Positions 8,107 to 16,856 are shown, counted from the stretch's first letter. The stretch: DNA of 33,268 bases from JBEGQX01 sp041180805 (GCA_041180805.1 JBEGQX010000373.1:1-33268), one strand, 5' to 3'. Notes: generated by a model from the letters alone, not told the origin. Translations and numbers: made by a program.

Positions 8107-9165
8107 TTAAAGCGCCGCCAATATGGCTTCGGTAATGGCAGCGGAAGAATCTGTTCCACCAAGGTCTGGCGTGCGGGGTTTGCCTGCCTTTAGAACCTTA
8201 GCCACTGCGTTGCGAACCTGAAGGGCGGAATCCTTCAAGCCCAAATGTTCCAGCATCATGGAACCTGAAAGTACCGCCGCCATGGGGTTGGCAATGCCTT
8301 TACCAGCAATATCTGGTGCGGATCCGTGAACAGGTTCGAACATGCTGGGGAAGTTGCGTTCAGGATTAATGTTTGCGCTGGCAGCAAGGCCAATGGTGCC
8401 TGTGACGATGGCAGCCAAATCGGTAAGGATGTCGCCAAAAAGATTGCTTGCGACAATCACATCGAAGTGTTCAGGCTTTCGCACTAAATCCATTGCCGCT
8501 GCATCCACAAGCAGGAATGATGACTGAACATCCTTGTATTCAGCGGAAACTCGCTGGAAGCATTCATCCCACAAAACCATGCCAAAGGTCTGGGCGTTGG
8601 ACTTTGTGATGCTTGTCACTTTCTTGCGGGGGCGATGGCGTGCGCATTCAAATGCTGCGCGCATGATTCTTTCACAACCCCTGCGGGTGAAAGTGTTGGT
8701 TTGAATAGCCAGTTCGTGCGGCGTTCCGGAATAAAGGCGACCGCCGATAGGGGCATATTCCCCTTCCGTGTTTTCTCGATAGCAGAGAATATCGATCGAG
8801 CCCGGTTTCTTGTCTCGCAAGGGGGAATCCACGCCATCAAAGAGATAAGAGGGGCGCAAATTCACATACTGATCAAACATTCTGCGCATTGGAAGTAGAA
8901 GCCCGTGGACAGGGATATGGTCGGGAACACCCGGATGACCAATCGCACCCAGGAAGATCGCATCATGCTTCTTCAAAAGATCCCAGCCATCCTCGGGAAC
9001 CATGACACCGGTTTTTTGATAATGTTGCGCCGACCAGGGAAGCTTGTTCCATGTGAAGGAGGCACCCGACTTGGCAGTAGCTACTTCGAGAATGCGAACG
9101 GCTTGGTCAATAACCTCTACGCCGATTCCATCCCCACCGATGACCGCGATCTTGAAAGCTGACAT
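8107..9165 (-). CDS. Tartrate/isopropylmalate dehydrogenase-family decarboxylating dehydrogenase
   Basis: A 352-residue member of the isocitrate/isopropylmalate dehydrogenase family. Visible motifs are VIGGDGIGVEV near the N-terminus, YRENTEGEY, SNLFGDILTDLAA with the metal-binding aspartates, and EPVHGSAPDIAGKGIANP. The segment GHPGVPDHIPVHGLLLPMRR is closer to tartrate or D-malate dehydrogenases (TtuC/DmlA) than to leucine-pathway LeuB. The enzymes oxidise a 2-hydroxyacid with NAD+ and may release CO2. I chose the ATG at 9165, which has AGGA eight bases upstream; the open frame runs to 9384 but that part overlaps the divergent lipoprotein start and does not look like this family. No leucine, tartrate or malate genes adjoin, so the true substrate is uncertain. 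Confidence 0.88.
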   Translation of the reverse strand: MSAFKIAVIGGDGIGVEVIDQAVRILEVATAKSGASFTWNKLPWSAQHYQKTGVMVPEDGWDLLKKHDAIFLGAIGHPGVPDHIPVHGLLLPMRRMFDQYVNLRPSYLFDGVDSPLRDKKPGSIDILCYRENTEGEYAPIGGRLYSGTPHELAIQTNTFTRRGCERIMRAAFECARHRPRKKVTSITKSNAQTFGMVLWDECFQRVSAEYKDVQSSFLLVDAAAMDLVRKPEHFDVIVASNLFGDILTDLAAIVTGTIGLAASANINPERNFPSMFEPVHGSAPDIAGKGIANPMAAVLSGSMMLEHLGLKDSALQVRNAVAKVLKAGKPRTPDLGGTDSSAAITEAILAAL

Positions 9166-9295
9166 TGCGTGGATTCCTGGGGTTTGATATGGCCAGACAA
9201 ATAACCCAAAAAAGGGTGTATTGCCTCGAACAAGAGGCATTTTAGGCAAGATAGTTGAGTTGGCTACGGAGTCAAGAACCCAAGGAGAGAGAAGC

Positions 9296-10018
9296 ATGAT
9301 TCGATGCCAAACCAGTCTGGCGCAGCGAATTCGCTTCAGGATAGTGCCTGTAACCTTGGTGGTGTGCATGTTTGCAGCCAGCATGGGATGTCAAAACACC
9401 AACGGCGGAAGCAGTTCCAGCACGTTGGATAAGTTTTTTAGCCCTTTGCCCGGAAATAACGGGCCAAGCGCGCCAGCGGGACCCGCTCCTCTTGCCCCGG
9501 TAACCCCAACGGCCCAAAATCCCTCCTCGCCTGTTTCGGATAAGGATCCGTTGTTAGGCGGCGGAGTTCCACTAAACAGAATGCCTTCCCAAACTGCCCA
9601 GGCTACTACTCCTGGTGCGGTGGGAAATGTGAATCCGCAAACAGGTTTGCCCCATTTGCCAGCACCCGCCTCCTCTACAAGCCCGGCGGCTCTTACCACG
9701 GGAAATTTTTCCACTCTGGATCCTAATCGTAATCCTGTGACCACTGTAGGGGCTACAGCAGCGGCCGGGGTTGGAGCCACCTCGCCTTTTGGAGCGCCAG
9801 AAGAGTTCCGAAATCTGATGCAACAGTTGACAACTCGTGGACTTGCCTGGCAGAGGCTGGACTATAATCCCCAAGCCGGGGATTGGAAATTTTATTGCGC
9901 CGTAAAAGATCCCGCACAACCAAACGCGACCCGCAATTTCGAGACTACAGCCAAGACGGATGTTGCAGCTTTGAAAGCGGTCTTGGAAGAAATTGACAGG
10001 ACGTTTCCAAGAAAATAG
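9296..10018 (+). CDS. Predicted lipoprotein with Pro/Ala/Thr-rich linker
   Basis: A 240-residue protein with a signal peptide ending in ASMGCQN, a plausible lipobox with the lipidated cysteine at residue 31. A low-complexity stretch rich in Pro, Ala, Thr, Ser and Asn follows (about 35-160), and then a compact C-terminal region (about 165-240) containing RGLAWQRLDYNPQAGDWKFY. I do not recognise the C-terminal region as a named domain. The build suggests a flexible tether holding a small globular domain away from the membrane. AAGGAGAG stands six bases before the ATG, a strong site. The gene is divergent from the dehydrogenase and 77 bases ahead of the zinc-ribbon gene in the same direction. 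No function is proposed. Confidence 0.8.
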   Translation: MIRCQTSLAQRIRFRIVPVTLVVCMFAASMGCQNTNGGSSSSTLDKFFSPLPGNNGPSAPAGPAPLAPVTPTAQNPSSPVSDKDPLLGGGVPLNRMPSQTAQATTPGAVGNVNPQTGLPHLPAPASSTSPAALTTGNFSTLDPNRNPVTTVGATAAAGVGATSPFGAPEEFRNLMQQLTTRGLAWQRLDYNPQAGDWKFYCAVKDPAQPNATRNFETTAKTDVAALKAVLEEIDRTFPRK

Positions 10019-10060
10019 CTCGTTCTTATTTCAACAAAGACTTTCAGATTCGGGTTATGG

Positions 10061-10089
10061 TTGCAATACCACGGGTATGCATCTAACAT
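10061..10089 (+). promoter_or_regulatory. Possible promoter giving a leaderless transcript
   Basis: TTGCAA (10061-10066), a 17-base spacer and TAACAT (10084-10089) match a sigma70-type promoter at four of six positions in each box. The next gene's ATG is at 10096, only six bases beyond the -10 box, and has no Shine-Dalgarno sequence. If the promoter is real the mRNA would begin at or very near the start codon. Confidence 0.3.
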
Positions 10090-10095
10090 GACCGC

Positions 10096-11565
10096 ATGAC
10101 TCAGATTTGCAGCCGATGTTCCCGGGCCAATCCGCCTGAAGCTTCCTTTTGTTATTATGATGGCATAGGACTTCCAGGGCATTTACAGGCATCTTCCGCC
10201 ACGCAAGTTCGTTTTTCAGTTCCAATAATTTTCGATTCCGGGGCGGCTTGCTCAAATTTCGAGGAGCTTGCAACAACCATTCTTGTGGAATGGGAAGCGG
10301 CCCAGAAAATGCTCAAGGGCGGGGCTTTCACCAAATTTTTTAGCTCGATAGGAAGACTGGATCTATCCGCCATGGCCGCGCAGTCGGCGAATTTTCCCGC
10401 GCCTGGCCAGGGGCTTGACAGTTTCCTGGGCAAACTGCCTGTCCAGAACCTTATGCCAGCCAAGCTGGATGTTGAGCCGGAAATTCTAGATGTGGGAATT
10501 CTCAAGGTAGGGCAGGATAAAAAAGTTCCACTTAAGATCCGCAATTTGGGAAGAAGGTTGCTGTTCGGAACGGTTTCCATCGAGGGAGCAGGGTGGTTAA
10601 ATATTGGGGATGGGGTTCCCAAAAGCAGGCACCTATTCGAGACTTTTCAGGATGCGGTTCTCCCGCTTTATGTCAAAGGGAAGTTGCTTCGGGCATCTGA
10701 AAAGCCATTAAGCGGACGCCTTGTTTTCGAAACCAGTGGTGGAACCATTGTTGTGCCGATAAAGGCAATGGTTCCTGTGAAGCCATTTTCCGGTGGTGTC
10801 CTTGCTGGTGCGAAGATACCCAGGGAGATTGCACTAAAAGCCAAGGCCAGCCCGCAGGAAGCTGTGGTTCTTTTCGAGACCCTTCAGGTGCAGAAGTGGT
10901 ATTCGGAAAATGGCTGGGATTACCCCGTGCCCGGGCCAAGTGCTTCCGGTTTGGCGGCCATCCAACAGTTTTTTGAGGCCTTGGGTTTGGCAAAACCTCC
11001 GAGGGTTACCATTGGCAGCACCCATATTGTTTTTGACCTTAACCCCGGAGAAGTTCGGGAACAGGTGCTTCCATTATTTGGAGACGACAAAAAGCCGGTT
11101 TACGCAAATGTTTCTGTCATGGTTCCGTGGATCGAGATTTACCGGGTTGAGATGAAGGGTAACCGTGCGAACATTTATATTCGAGTACACGAATCCAGGA
11201 TGAGCGGTTCTTCGCAAAGCGCATTTGTAAGTATTCAGGCAAATGGTGGGCAGAATTTCAAGGTTCGGATTGATGCTCGTAAAAAAAGAAGCTTTGAGGA
11301 AGGTTCTGATTCCCTGCCGGTTTCTGCCATGCAGGCATATCTTTCTGATGATGATAGCGAGGGTGCGGATTCGCAAGGAATGCGCCCGCCGCCCATACAA
11401 ACCAGATCTACGATGGCCCCCGGCTTTAACGGTGACAGCAAAATTCAAACCAGAATTAGCCCTATAACCTGGGCAGTTATAGGATTTCTAGTGATTTCCC
11501 TGTTGGGATTTATGACAGCGCTTTCTTTGTTACTAGTGAAAAAGACTAGAACTAAAATCGACTGA
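10096..11565 (+). CDS. Zinc-ribbon protein with beta-rich repeats and C-terminal membrane anchor
   Basis: A 489-residue protein. It opens with a small zinc ribbon, CSRCSRANPPEASFCYYDG, in which the fourth ligand is Asp22 rather than cysteine (C5, C8, C19, D22). Residues about 130-250 contain an Ig-like beta segment (DVGILKVGQDKKVPLKIRNL), and about 285-400 contain a second region including QKWYSENGWDYPVPG and a further beta-rich stretch. One membrane segment lies near the C-terminus (about 455-482), followed by a basic tail. The architecture suggests a cytoplasmic or surface-exposed body held by a C-terminal anchor. From memory, similar zinc-ribbon proteins occur in planctomycetes, but I cannot name a function. 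The gene converges with the DUF6807 gene with 5 bases between the stops and no visible terminator. Confidence 0.8.
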   Translation: MTQICSRCSRANPPEASFCYYDGIGLPGHLQASSATQVRFSVPIIFDSGAACSNFEELATTILVEWEAAQKMLKGGAFTKFFSSIGRLDLSAMAAQSANFPAPGQGLDSFLGKLPVQNLMPAKLDVEPEILDVGILKVGQDKKVPLKIRNLGRRLLFGTVSIEGAGWLNIGDGVPKSRHLFETFQDAVLPLYVKGKLLRASEKPLSGRLVFETSGGTIVVPIKAMVPVKPFSGGVLAGAKIPREIALKAKASPQEAVVLFETLQVQKWYSENGWDYPVPGPSASGLAAIQQFFEALGLAKPPRVTIGSTHIVFDLNPGEVREQVLPLFGDDKKPVYANVSVMVPWIEIYRVEMKGNRANIYIRVHESRMSGSSQSAFVSIQANGGQNFKVRIDARKKRSFEEGSDSLPVSAMQAYLSDDDSEGADSQGMRPPPIQTRSTMAPGFNGDSKIQTRISPITWAVIGFLVISLLGFMTALSLLLVKKTRTKID

Positions 11566-11570
11566 CAGGT

Positions 11571-12563
11571 TTATTTGAAAGAGTTAGCAAATACTTTCTC
11601 AGCCTTCGCTTCTTTTTCATCCCCATCGTGAACATAAAGGGCAAAACCCAGCTTCAGGGAATTTCCCTTGGCAATCTTCACCAAATCTGAATTTCCTTTT
11701 CTATCAGGGAATCCGGATTTGTTTCTGCCGAATGGGTTGGCAGCCATAAGTCCGTAGCCACGGCTGTGCCATGCGCTAGAATAAGCATTTTTGGGATCGC
11801 TAAAGATTGTTATTCCTGCGGTGCCTTTGTCGCATGGGCCCGAGTAGTCGCACCAGGCCGATTCCTTGCCCCAGAGCGCTTTTTCGGTTTGCAGACCCTG
11901 CGCGTTGGTTAGCTTGCCGCCCTTGTTATCCTTCTCGGTGACACTGTCGCGCACACGCACACCCATGGAACCTTCCTTGGTGTCGCCAAAGGTGATGGGG
12001 AAGTTGCTCGCAATAAGTTCGGAATGAATTCTAATCAAATACCCGTTACCTGCATTTTCAAGCGAGATATCCCTCTTTTCAGTCATGATCACAGTTCCAT
12101 CTGTCGTGCGCCACTCATTCAGTGTTGATACAGTGGGAATCCCTTTATCGCTGGTAACAGGTCCCACCTTTACGCAAACGATTTTACCGTGATTTGTTTC
12201 CTCGCTCCAAAAATCGACCCCTTCCACATTTTTGGTGCGCTGCTTTAATTCCAAACCTTCCGGGATGACATCGCCATGGCAGAACCAGGCTGACTTCTGG
12301 TGTTTGTGGTCCTTGGCTTCGTTGGAATCTTGGATCATGGGCCAATCCCGGGTAACCCTGTTGCCCGTTACCGTTACCATGGGCCAGAAGTATGGCTTGG
12401 CCACTTCCTTGCCATGATGGTAGTTGGTTACCACCTTGTCTCCGATCTTGAAGATCAGTTTTCCATCCATGGCAGTGATGGAAGGAGCTCCAGTTTGGGC
12501 TGAAGACTGGTGAACCACAAATCCCAGAAACGCCAAAACAACAGGCAGAATTAATTTTTTCAT
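11571..12563 (-). CDS. Secreted DUF6807 (PmoA-like) family protein
   Basis: A 330-residue protein with a signal peptide (MKKLILPVVLAFLGFVVHQS, cleavage likely after SSA near residue 22). The body has the pattern of planctomycete DUF6807/PmoA-like proteins: TNYHHGKEVAKPYFWPMVTV, DHKHQKSAWFCHGD, and a late AWHSRGYGLMAANPFGR. Members are often annotated as methane oxygenase PmoA, but they are not related to particulate methane monooxygenase subunits and their activity is not established; many sit among sugar-degradation genes. The conserved His-rich segments could bind metal or substrate. AAGG lies six bases before the ATG. The gene stands alone, with nothing about carbohydrate use around it. 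Confidence 0.82.
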   Translation of the reverse strand: MKKLILPVVLAFLGFVVHQSSAQTGAPSITAMDGKLIFKIGDKVVTNYHHGKEVAKPYFWPMVTVTGNRVTRDWPMIQDSNEAKDHKHQKSAWFCHGDVIPEGLELKQRTKNVEGVDFWSEETNHGKIVCVKVGPVTSDKGIPTVSTLNEWRTTDGTVIMTEKRDISLENAGNGYLIRIHSELIASNFPITFGDTKEGSMGVRVRDSVTEKDNKGGKLTNAQGLQTEKALWGKESAWCDYSGPCDKGTAGITIFSDPKNAYSSAWHSRGYGLMAANPFGRNKSGFPDRKGNSDLVKIAKGNSLKLGFALYVHDGDEKEAKAEKVFANSFK

Positions 12564-12724
12564 GGCTGGCCTTCTTGTTTACATGTTGGTCTTAGAGGAT
12601 CAAATCGTAGCCGAGAATATGAAAAATGGGAAAGGAAAAAGAATCCAGCTTGCGCCAAAGTCCCGCATGGCGGTAACTTTTCATCATGATCCATGCCCGG
12701 CAATAGAAGAAAAGCGGTGCTTCC

Positions 12725-14335
12725 ATGTTGAAAAGAACCCTGGCCATACTGTTGATTTCCATTCTTTCCCTGATGGGGCTCAAGGCAACTGCCCAGGAAA
12801 AGAAAAGCCAGCCAACCCTTGCCCTGAGGTTTCAGGCGATCAACCGGCTTCAGGAAAATATTTATTTCCTTGCGGAGTCAGTTGGCAAAAAAGAGGAAGC
12901 CAGGCAGGTGGAAGGGCTTCTGAAGTTAATGACCGGTCCCAAGGGACTGGAGGGGATTGATCCTGAGAAACCATTCGGCCTTTATGGTTATCTTGGACCC
13001 AACATTGTGGATAGTGATGTGGTGGGCCTGATCCCGATTGCAGATGAAAAAGCTTTTCTGGACATGCTGAAAAAGTTGAATTTGCCCGCCAACAAGGGCG
13101 ATGGCGAAATCTATACGGTGAATATCCCGAACTCCCCCTTCCCGCTTTTGTTTCGTTTCAAAAATGGCTACATGTGCGCAACAGTAAGGGATGAAAAAGC
13201 CATTTCGGACAAAGCGCTTTTGGCGCCCAAGGATATTCTTCAACCTGATAAGACAGGTGTTCTTTCACTGACCTTGAATATCGCGGGTATACCCGATGAC
13301 CTGATCAAGAATATTGTTCCACAGATTGAGCTTTTGGTTGCGCAAGCCAAACAAAACAAAAAGCCCAACGAGACTCCCGTAGAGACCAAGCTTCGCGAAG
13401 AAACGGCGGAGTACATGATGCAAACCATTGTCCAGTTATTAACGCAGGGTGAGGAATTCATGGTGAAGCTGGATATGGACCGCAAGTCCGGTGACATTGA
13501 ACTTGCTGTCGGACTTGAAGGCAAAAAAGGAACCGACCTGGCCAAAGGTATTGCCGGTGCAGGGGCGCAGAAAAGTCTGGGAGCAGCTATCCGTGGGAAG
13601 AACAGCGCCTTGCATGCTCATTTGAATGCTTTGATTCCGGACTACATGAAAAAAGAAATCATCCGATCCGGCCTGGAGGAGGCTGGCAAGGTGATCGCCG
13701 CGGAAAAAGATGAGGGCAAAAAAAAGGCAGCAAAAGAGCTTCTGGATGCCATGACTCCAGCATTGCAAAAGGGTTTGATCGATGTGGCTGCGGATATTCA
13801 AATCCAGCCCAACGGAAAGTATGGTTTCTTACTGGCAGCCCAGATGGAGAAGTCATCCAAGCTGGAAGACTGGGTGAAGAATATCCACAAGGAACTCCCG
13901 GACGCCGAGAAAAAGAAACTGGAACTAAATCAGGACAAGGAGGGATCGGTAAACCTCCACAAGATTTCATTTCCGATGGCTCCGGAGGATGAAAAGCTGT
14001 TTGGTTCTGGAACCGCATATGTGGCTTTTGCAGAAAACAAGATTCTTTTTGCAGTGGGTGAAAACGCAAGGCAAATCATCGGAAACGCCTTGAAAGCCAC
14101 TCCGGTTTCCGGTGCCATGATGGAATTCGAGTTATCATTTCTTAAGGCTTCCGGATTGATGACAAAGCAGTTTTCCAAGGCCCGCGAAGTCGCCGAGAAG
14201 ATTTTTAAGGAAACCCCCGAGGCAGACAAACTTAAATACAGCCTTTCAGCGGGCGAGAAACTTTCATTAAAAGTGGGAATTAAATCCCCGGTTTTGGGCT
14301 TCATGAAAGCTGCGGGTGAAGAGGCAAAAAAGTAA
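12725..14335 (+). CDS. Large secreted protein of unknown function
   Basis: A 536-residue protein with a signal peptide (hydrophobic 6-20, ATA/QE near residue 23). The mature part is soluble, Lys/Glu-rich and alternates helical stretches with beta-like segments such as PFGLYGYLGP and GTAYVAFAENKILFAVGENA. I do not recognise a family. The protein seems to contain two related halves, each with an AFL- or KLEDWVKN-type helix followed by a beta segment, though this is a visual impression. No catalytic motif or membrane anchor is visible. Its start has no strong ribosome binding site, and another in-frame start cannot be excluded. A strong terminator follows at 14399-14430, so it is probably a single-gene unit. 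Confidence 0.75.
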   Translation: MLKRTLAILLISILSLMGLKATAQEKKSQPTLALRFQAINRLQENIYFLAESVGKKEEARQVEGLLKLMTGPKGLEGIDPEKPFGLYGYLGPNIVDSDVVGLIPIADEKAFLDMLKKLNLPANKGDGEIYTVNIPNSPFPLLFRFKNGYMCATVRDEKAISDKALLAPKDILQPDKTGVLSLTLNIAGIPDDLIKNIVPQIELLVAQAKQNKKPNETPVETKLREETAEYMMQTIVQLLTQGEEFMVKLDMDRKSGDIELAVGLEGKKGTDLAKGIAGAGAQKSLGAAIRGKNSALHAHLNALIPDYMKKEIIRSGLEEAGKVIAAEKDEGKKKAAKELLDAMTPALQKGLIDVAADIQIQPNGKYGFLLAAQMEKSSKLEDWVKNIHKELPDAEKKKLELNQDKEGSVNLHKISFPMAPEDEKLFGSGTAYVAFAENKILFAVGENARQIIGNALKATPVSGAMMEFELSFLKASGLMTKQFSKAREVAEKIFKETPEADKLKYSLSAGEKLSLKVGIKSPVLGFMKAAGEEAKK

Positions 14336-14398
14336 ACGAGGGCAAATTAGGTATATTTAAGTCGTTGTTGTGTAGAGACTTGTGCCATAAAAGCTTCA

Positions 14399-14430
14399 AG
14401 GGGGTCTGAGAAGGCCCCCTCTTTTCTTTT
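14399..14430 (+). terminator. Rho-independent terminator
   Basis: A nine-base-pair stem (14399-14407 with 14412-14420, one wobble) with a GAGA loop is followed by CTTTTCTTTT. It closes the large secreted protein gene. Confidence 0.85.
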
Positions 14431-14666
14431 GGGTTTTTGGCTTATGGGTTGGGGGTGTCCATAAAACCCTTCTGGACAATATTGCCTTCGAATCATTAGA
14501 TTTAATTATGGCCTGAATAGGTTTTCAGTGGAAATTGCCATCGAACCAATAGTTCTGATGGTGGGCATTATTTGAATTTCTGGATCCATACTGGCTGCCG
14601 TTGCTTTAAATTGAATGGCTTTGCTGTTAAAGTGCTGTAACTGGATTCCAATCGCAAAGGGTTAAC
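14431..14666 (+). promoter_or_regulatory. fusA upstream region with direct repeat and possible promoter
   Basis: No gene is seen in this stretch. It holds an imperfect 18-base direct repeat (14481-14498 and 14534-14551, about 14 of 18 positions alike, 53 bases apart) with the core ATTGCC-TCGAA-CA. Nearer the gene, TTGCTT (14601-14606) and TGTTAA (14625-14630), 18 bases apart, could be a weak promoter. All of this is visual pattern matching. Confidence 0.35.
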
Positions 14667-16778
14667 ATGCTAGAGAAAATTCGCAACATCGGAATTATTG
14701 CCCATGTGGATGCCGGCAAGACAACCACCACAGAAAGAATTCTTTACTTCAGCGGCACCAAGCACAAGGTTGGTGATGTCGATTCCGGGGACACCACCAC
14801 CGACTTCGACCCACTTGAAAGAGCCAAGGGTATTACCATTAACTCGGCCGCAGTTTCCGTCGACTGGGGCGATAACACCATTAACATTATCGATACTCCT
14901 GGCCACGTGGATTTCACGGCCGAAGTGGAAAGATCCCTTCGTGTTCTTGATGGCGCGGTGGGTGTTTTCTGCGCGGTGGGTGGCGTGGAAGTACAGTCCG
15001 AAACCGTATGGTTTCAGGCTAACAAGTACAAGGTTCCAAGAATTGCGTATGTGAACAAGCTGGATCGTACGGGTGCAGATTTCTTTGATTGCGTCAGCCA
15101 GATGGTTGAAAAGCTTCAAGCGAAGCCCGCGATCCTTACCCTTCCTGTCGGTGCATACACCGATTTCAAGGGAATTATCGATTTGGTTCGCATGAAGTTC
15201 ATTCTGCGAGATACCACTGACAGAACCAACACCAAGTTCACTTACATTGACATTCCAGACAGTCACAAGGAGCAGGCTGAAGAATATCGCGCCAAGCTTC
15301 TGGATATGGCTTCCCTGGCCAGCGATGAGGTTGCCGAGCTTCTCTTGGAAGAGAAGGAAGTTTCCGAGGAACTTCTGAAAAAGGCACTCCGCAAGGGAAC
15401 TCTTCAGGGCATGTTCACCCCCATTCTTTGCGGTTCCTCCAAAACCTTCCATGGGGTTCAGCACCTTTTGGATATGGTGGTTGAATTGCTGCCATCTCCT
15501 TTTGACCGACCTCCTGTTGAAGGCATTGTTCCAAAATCCAAGGAGAAGGAACTTCGAAAGCCCGAACCCAAGGATCCATTCAGTGGTTTGGCATTTAAGA
15601 CGGTGGCGGATTCCACCGGAGACTTGGTTTATGTGCGAATCTATTCCGGTGAGGTGCATCCCGGCGATACCATCGTGAATACCACCAACGGCAAGCAAGA
15701 GCGCGTTGGCCGTATCTACCGCATGATGGGTAACAAGCGCGAGGAAAAGGAAACCGCCGGACCGGGTGATATTGTCGCCATGATCGGTTTGAAGCAGACC
15801 TACACTGGTAACACCCTTTGCCAGATTGACAAGCCGATCGCGTTGGAATCCATCAGCTTCCCGAAACCTGTTATCAGCCAGTGCCTTATTCCAGACAAGA
15901 CCACGGACGAATCCAAGCTGGCAGACGCCCTTGGCCGTCTGGTGCGGGATGATCCAACCTTGAAAGCTCATACCGACCCTGAGACTAACCAATTGATTAT
16001 CTCTGGTATGGGTGAGCTTCACCTTGAAGTTTCTGTGGACAAACTGCAACGCTTCCCTGGTGTGAAGGTTTCTGTGGGCAAACCCATGGTGGCCTATCGC
16101 CAGACCATTGCCAAGCCGATCACCGAGGAAACTCGCTACATCAAGCAGTCCGGTGGTCGTGGTAAGTTCGCGGTTATCACCGTGGAATACAAGCCATTGA
16201 CCCCTGCGGATGGTGAGGCTTGGGCCAAGCAGATGGAAGACGAAGGAGAGAAGCCAGATCCAAACAGCATCTACTTTAAGGACTCGATCTTTGGTGGTGT
16301 GGTTCCCAAGGAATACATTCCATCGGTGGAAGCTGGCATTCGTCAGGGAACCATCAAGGGGGCCAAGTACGGTTTCCAGTGCGTCGATATCCAGGCTAAT
16401 CTTGTGGATGGTAAGTACCACGATGTGGACTCCTCGCAGGATGCTTTCCGTCTGGCCGGGTGGGAAAACTTCCGCGATGCCCAGGTTCATGCTGGCATCA
16501 TCCTTCTTGAACCCATCATGAAGGTGGCGGTGGTTGCTCCAGATAAATACATGGGTGCTTTGACCGGCGATATTAGTCGTCGTCGTGGAATCATCCTTGA
16601 TTCCGTCAGCGCCAGCGGTCGTGTTACCATTACCGCGCATGTGCCCCTGGCGGCCCTTTTTGGTTACACCACCGACCTGCGTGGTGCGACCAGCGGTACC
16701 GCGGCATTTACCATGGAACCCAGTCACTACGCCGAAGTGCGTGAGGAATTGGCCGACCTCCCAAAGAAGGAAGGCTAA
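14667..16778 (+). CDS. fusA: Translation elongation factor G
   Basis: A complete 703-residue EF-G, the usual length. IRNIGIIAHVDAGKTTTTER gives the P-loop, DTPGHVDFTAEVERSLRVLD switch II, and YVNKLDRTGADF the NKxD motif. KQSGGRGKF and YHDVDSS mark domain IV with its tip histidine, and EPIMKVAV begins domain V. It drives ribosomal translocation with GTP. Two things differ from standard EF-G: switch I reads DFDPLERAKGITINSA where the usual form is close to MEQERERGITITSA, and domain IV carries an acidic insertion at about residues 513-533. The gene is not in an rpsL-rpsG-fusA-tuf operon. It follows a terminator and is itself closed by a terminator, so it is monocistronic. AAAGG precedes the ATG by six bases. 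It may be a second EF-G paralogue. Confidence 0.93.
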   Translation: MLEKIRNIGIIAHVDAGKTTTTERILYFSGTKHKVGDVDSGDTTTDFDPLERAKGITINSAAVSVDWGDNTINIIDTPGHVDFTAEVERSLRVLDGAVGVFCAVGGVEVQSETVWFQANKYKVPRIAYVNKLDRTGADFFDCVSQMVEKLQAKPAILTLPVGAYTDFKGIIDLVRMKFILRDTTDRTNTKFTYIDIPDSHKEQAEEYRAKLLDMASLASDEVAELLLEEKEVSEELLKKALRKGTLQGMFTPILCGSSKTFHGVQHLLDMVVELLPSPFDRPPVEGIVPKSKEKELRKPEPKDPFSGLAFKTVADSTGDLVYVRIYSGEVHPGDTIVNTTNGKQERVGRIYRMMGNKREEKETAGPGDIVAMIGLKQTYTGNTLCQIDKPIALESISFPKPVISQCLIPDKTTDESKLADALGRLVRDDPTLKAHTDPETNQLIISGMGELHLEVSVDKLQRFPGVKVSVGKPMVAYRQTIAKPITEETRYIKQSGGRGKFAVITVEYKPLTPADGEAWAKQMEDEGEKPDPNSIYFKDSIFGGVVPKEYIPSVEAGIRQGTIKGAKYGFQCVDIQANLVDGKYHDVDSSQDAFRLAGWENFRDAQVHAGIILLEPIMKVAVVAPDKYMGALTGDISRRRGIILDSVSASGRVTITAHVPLAALFGYTTDLRGATSGTAAFTMEPSHYAEVREELADLPKKEG

Positions 16779-16784
16779 GATTTT

Positions 16785-16800
16785 TGTTCCACGAGGAACA
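16785..16800. promoter_or_regulatory. parS-like site 1
   Basis: TGTTCCACGAGGAACA differs from the known bacterial parS form TGTTCCACGTGGAACA at one central position. It lies 6 bases after the fusA stop and is repeated exactly 50 bases further on, within a shared 24-base block (16781-16804 and 16831-16854). ParB binding is inferred. Confidence 0.75.
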
Positions 16801-16804
16801 TTCG

Positions 16805-16835
16805 AAAGGCTCCGGTTTACTCCGGGGCCTTTTTT
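16805..16835 (+). terminator. Rho-independent terminator of fusA between the parS-like sites
   Basis: An 11-base-pair stem (16805-16815 with 16822-16832, one wobble), a 6-base loop and a T run to 16835 form a standard terminator. It fills the gap between the two parS-like sites and its T run touches the second site. Confidence 0.85.
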
Positions 16836-16850
16836 GTTCCACGAGGAACA
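16835..16850. promoter_or_regulatory. parS-like site 2
   Basis: A second identical TGTTCCACGAGGAACA. It lies six bases upstream of the possible -35 box of parB, so ParB bound here could affect its own promoter. Confidence 0.75.
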
Positions 16851-16856
16851 TTCGTC

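Noticed and set aside
9045..9060. TGTTCCATGTGAAGGA as a third parS-like site
   Set aside because: It matches the palindrome only in the left half and lies inside the dehydrogenase coding sequence.
9166..9384. N-terminal extension of the dehydrogenase
   Set aside because: It overlaps the divergent lipoprotein start and does not resemble the family; the ATG at 9165 has a good ribosome binding site.
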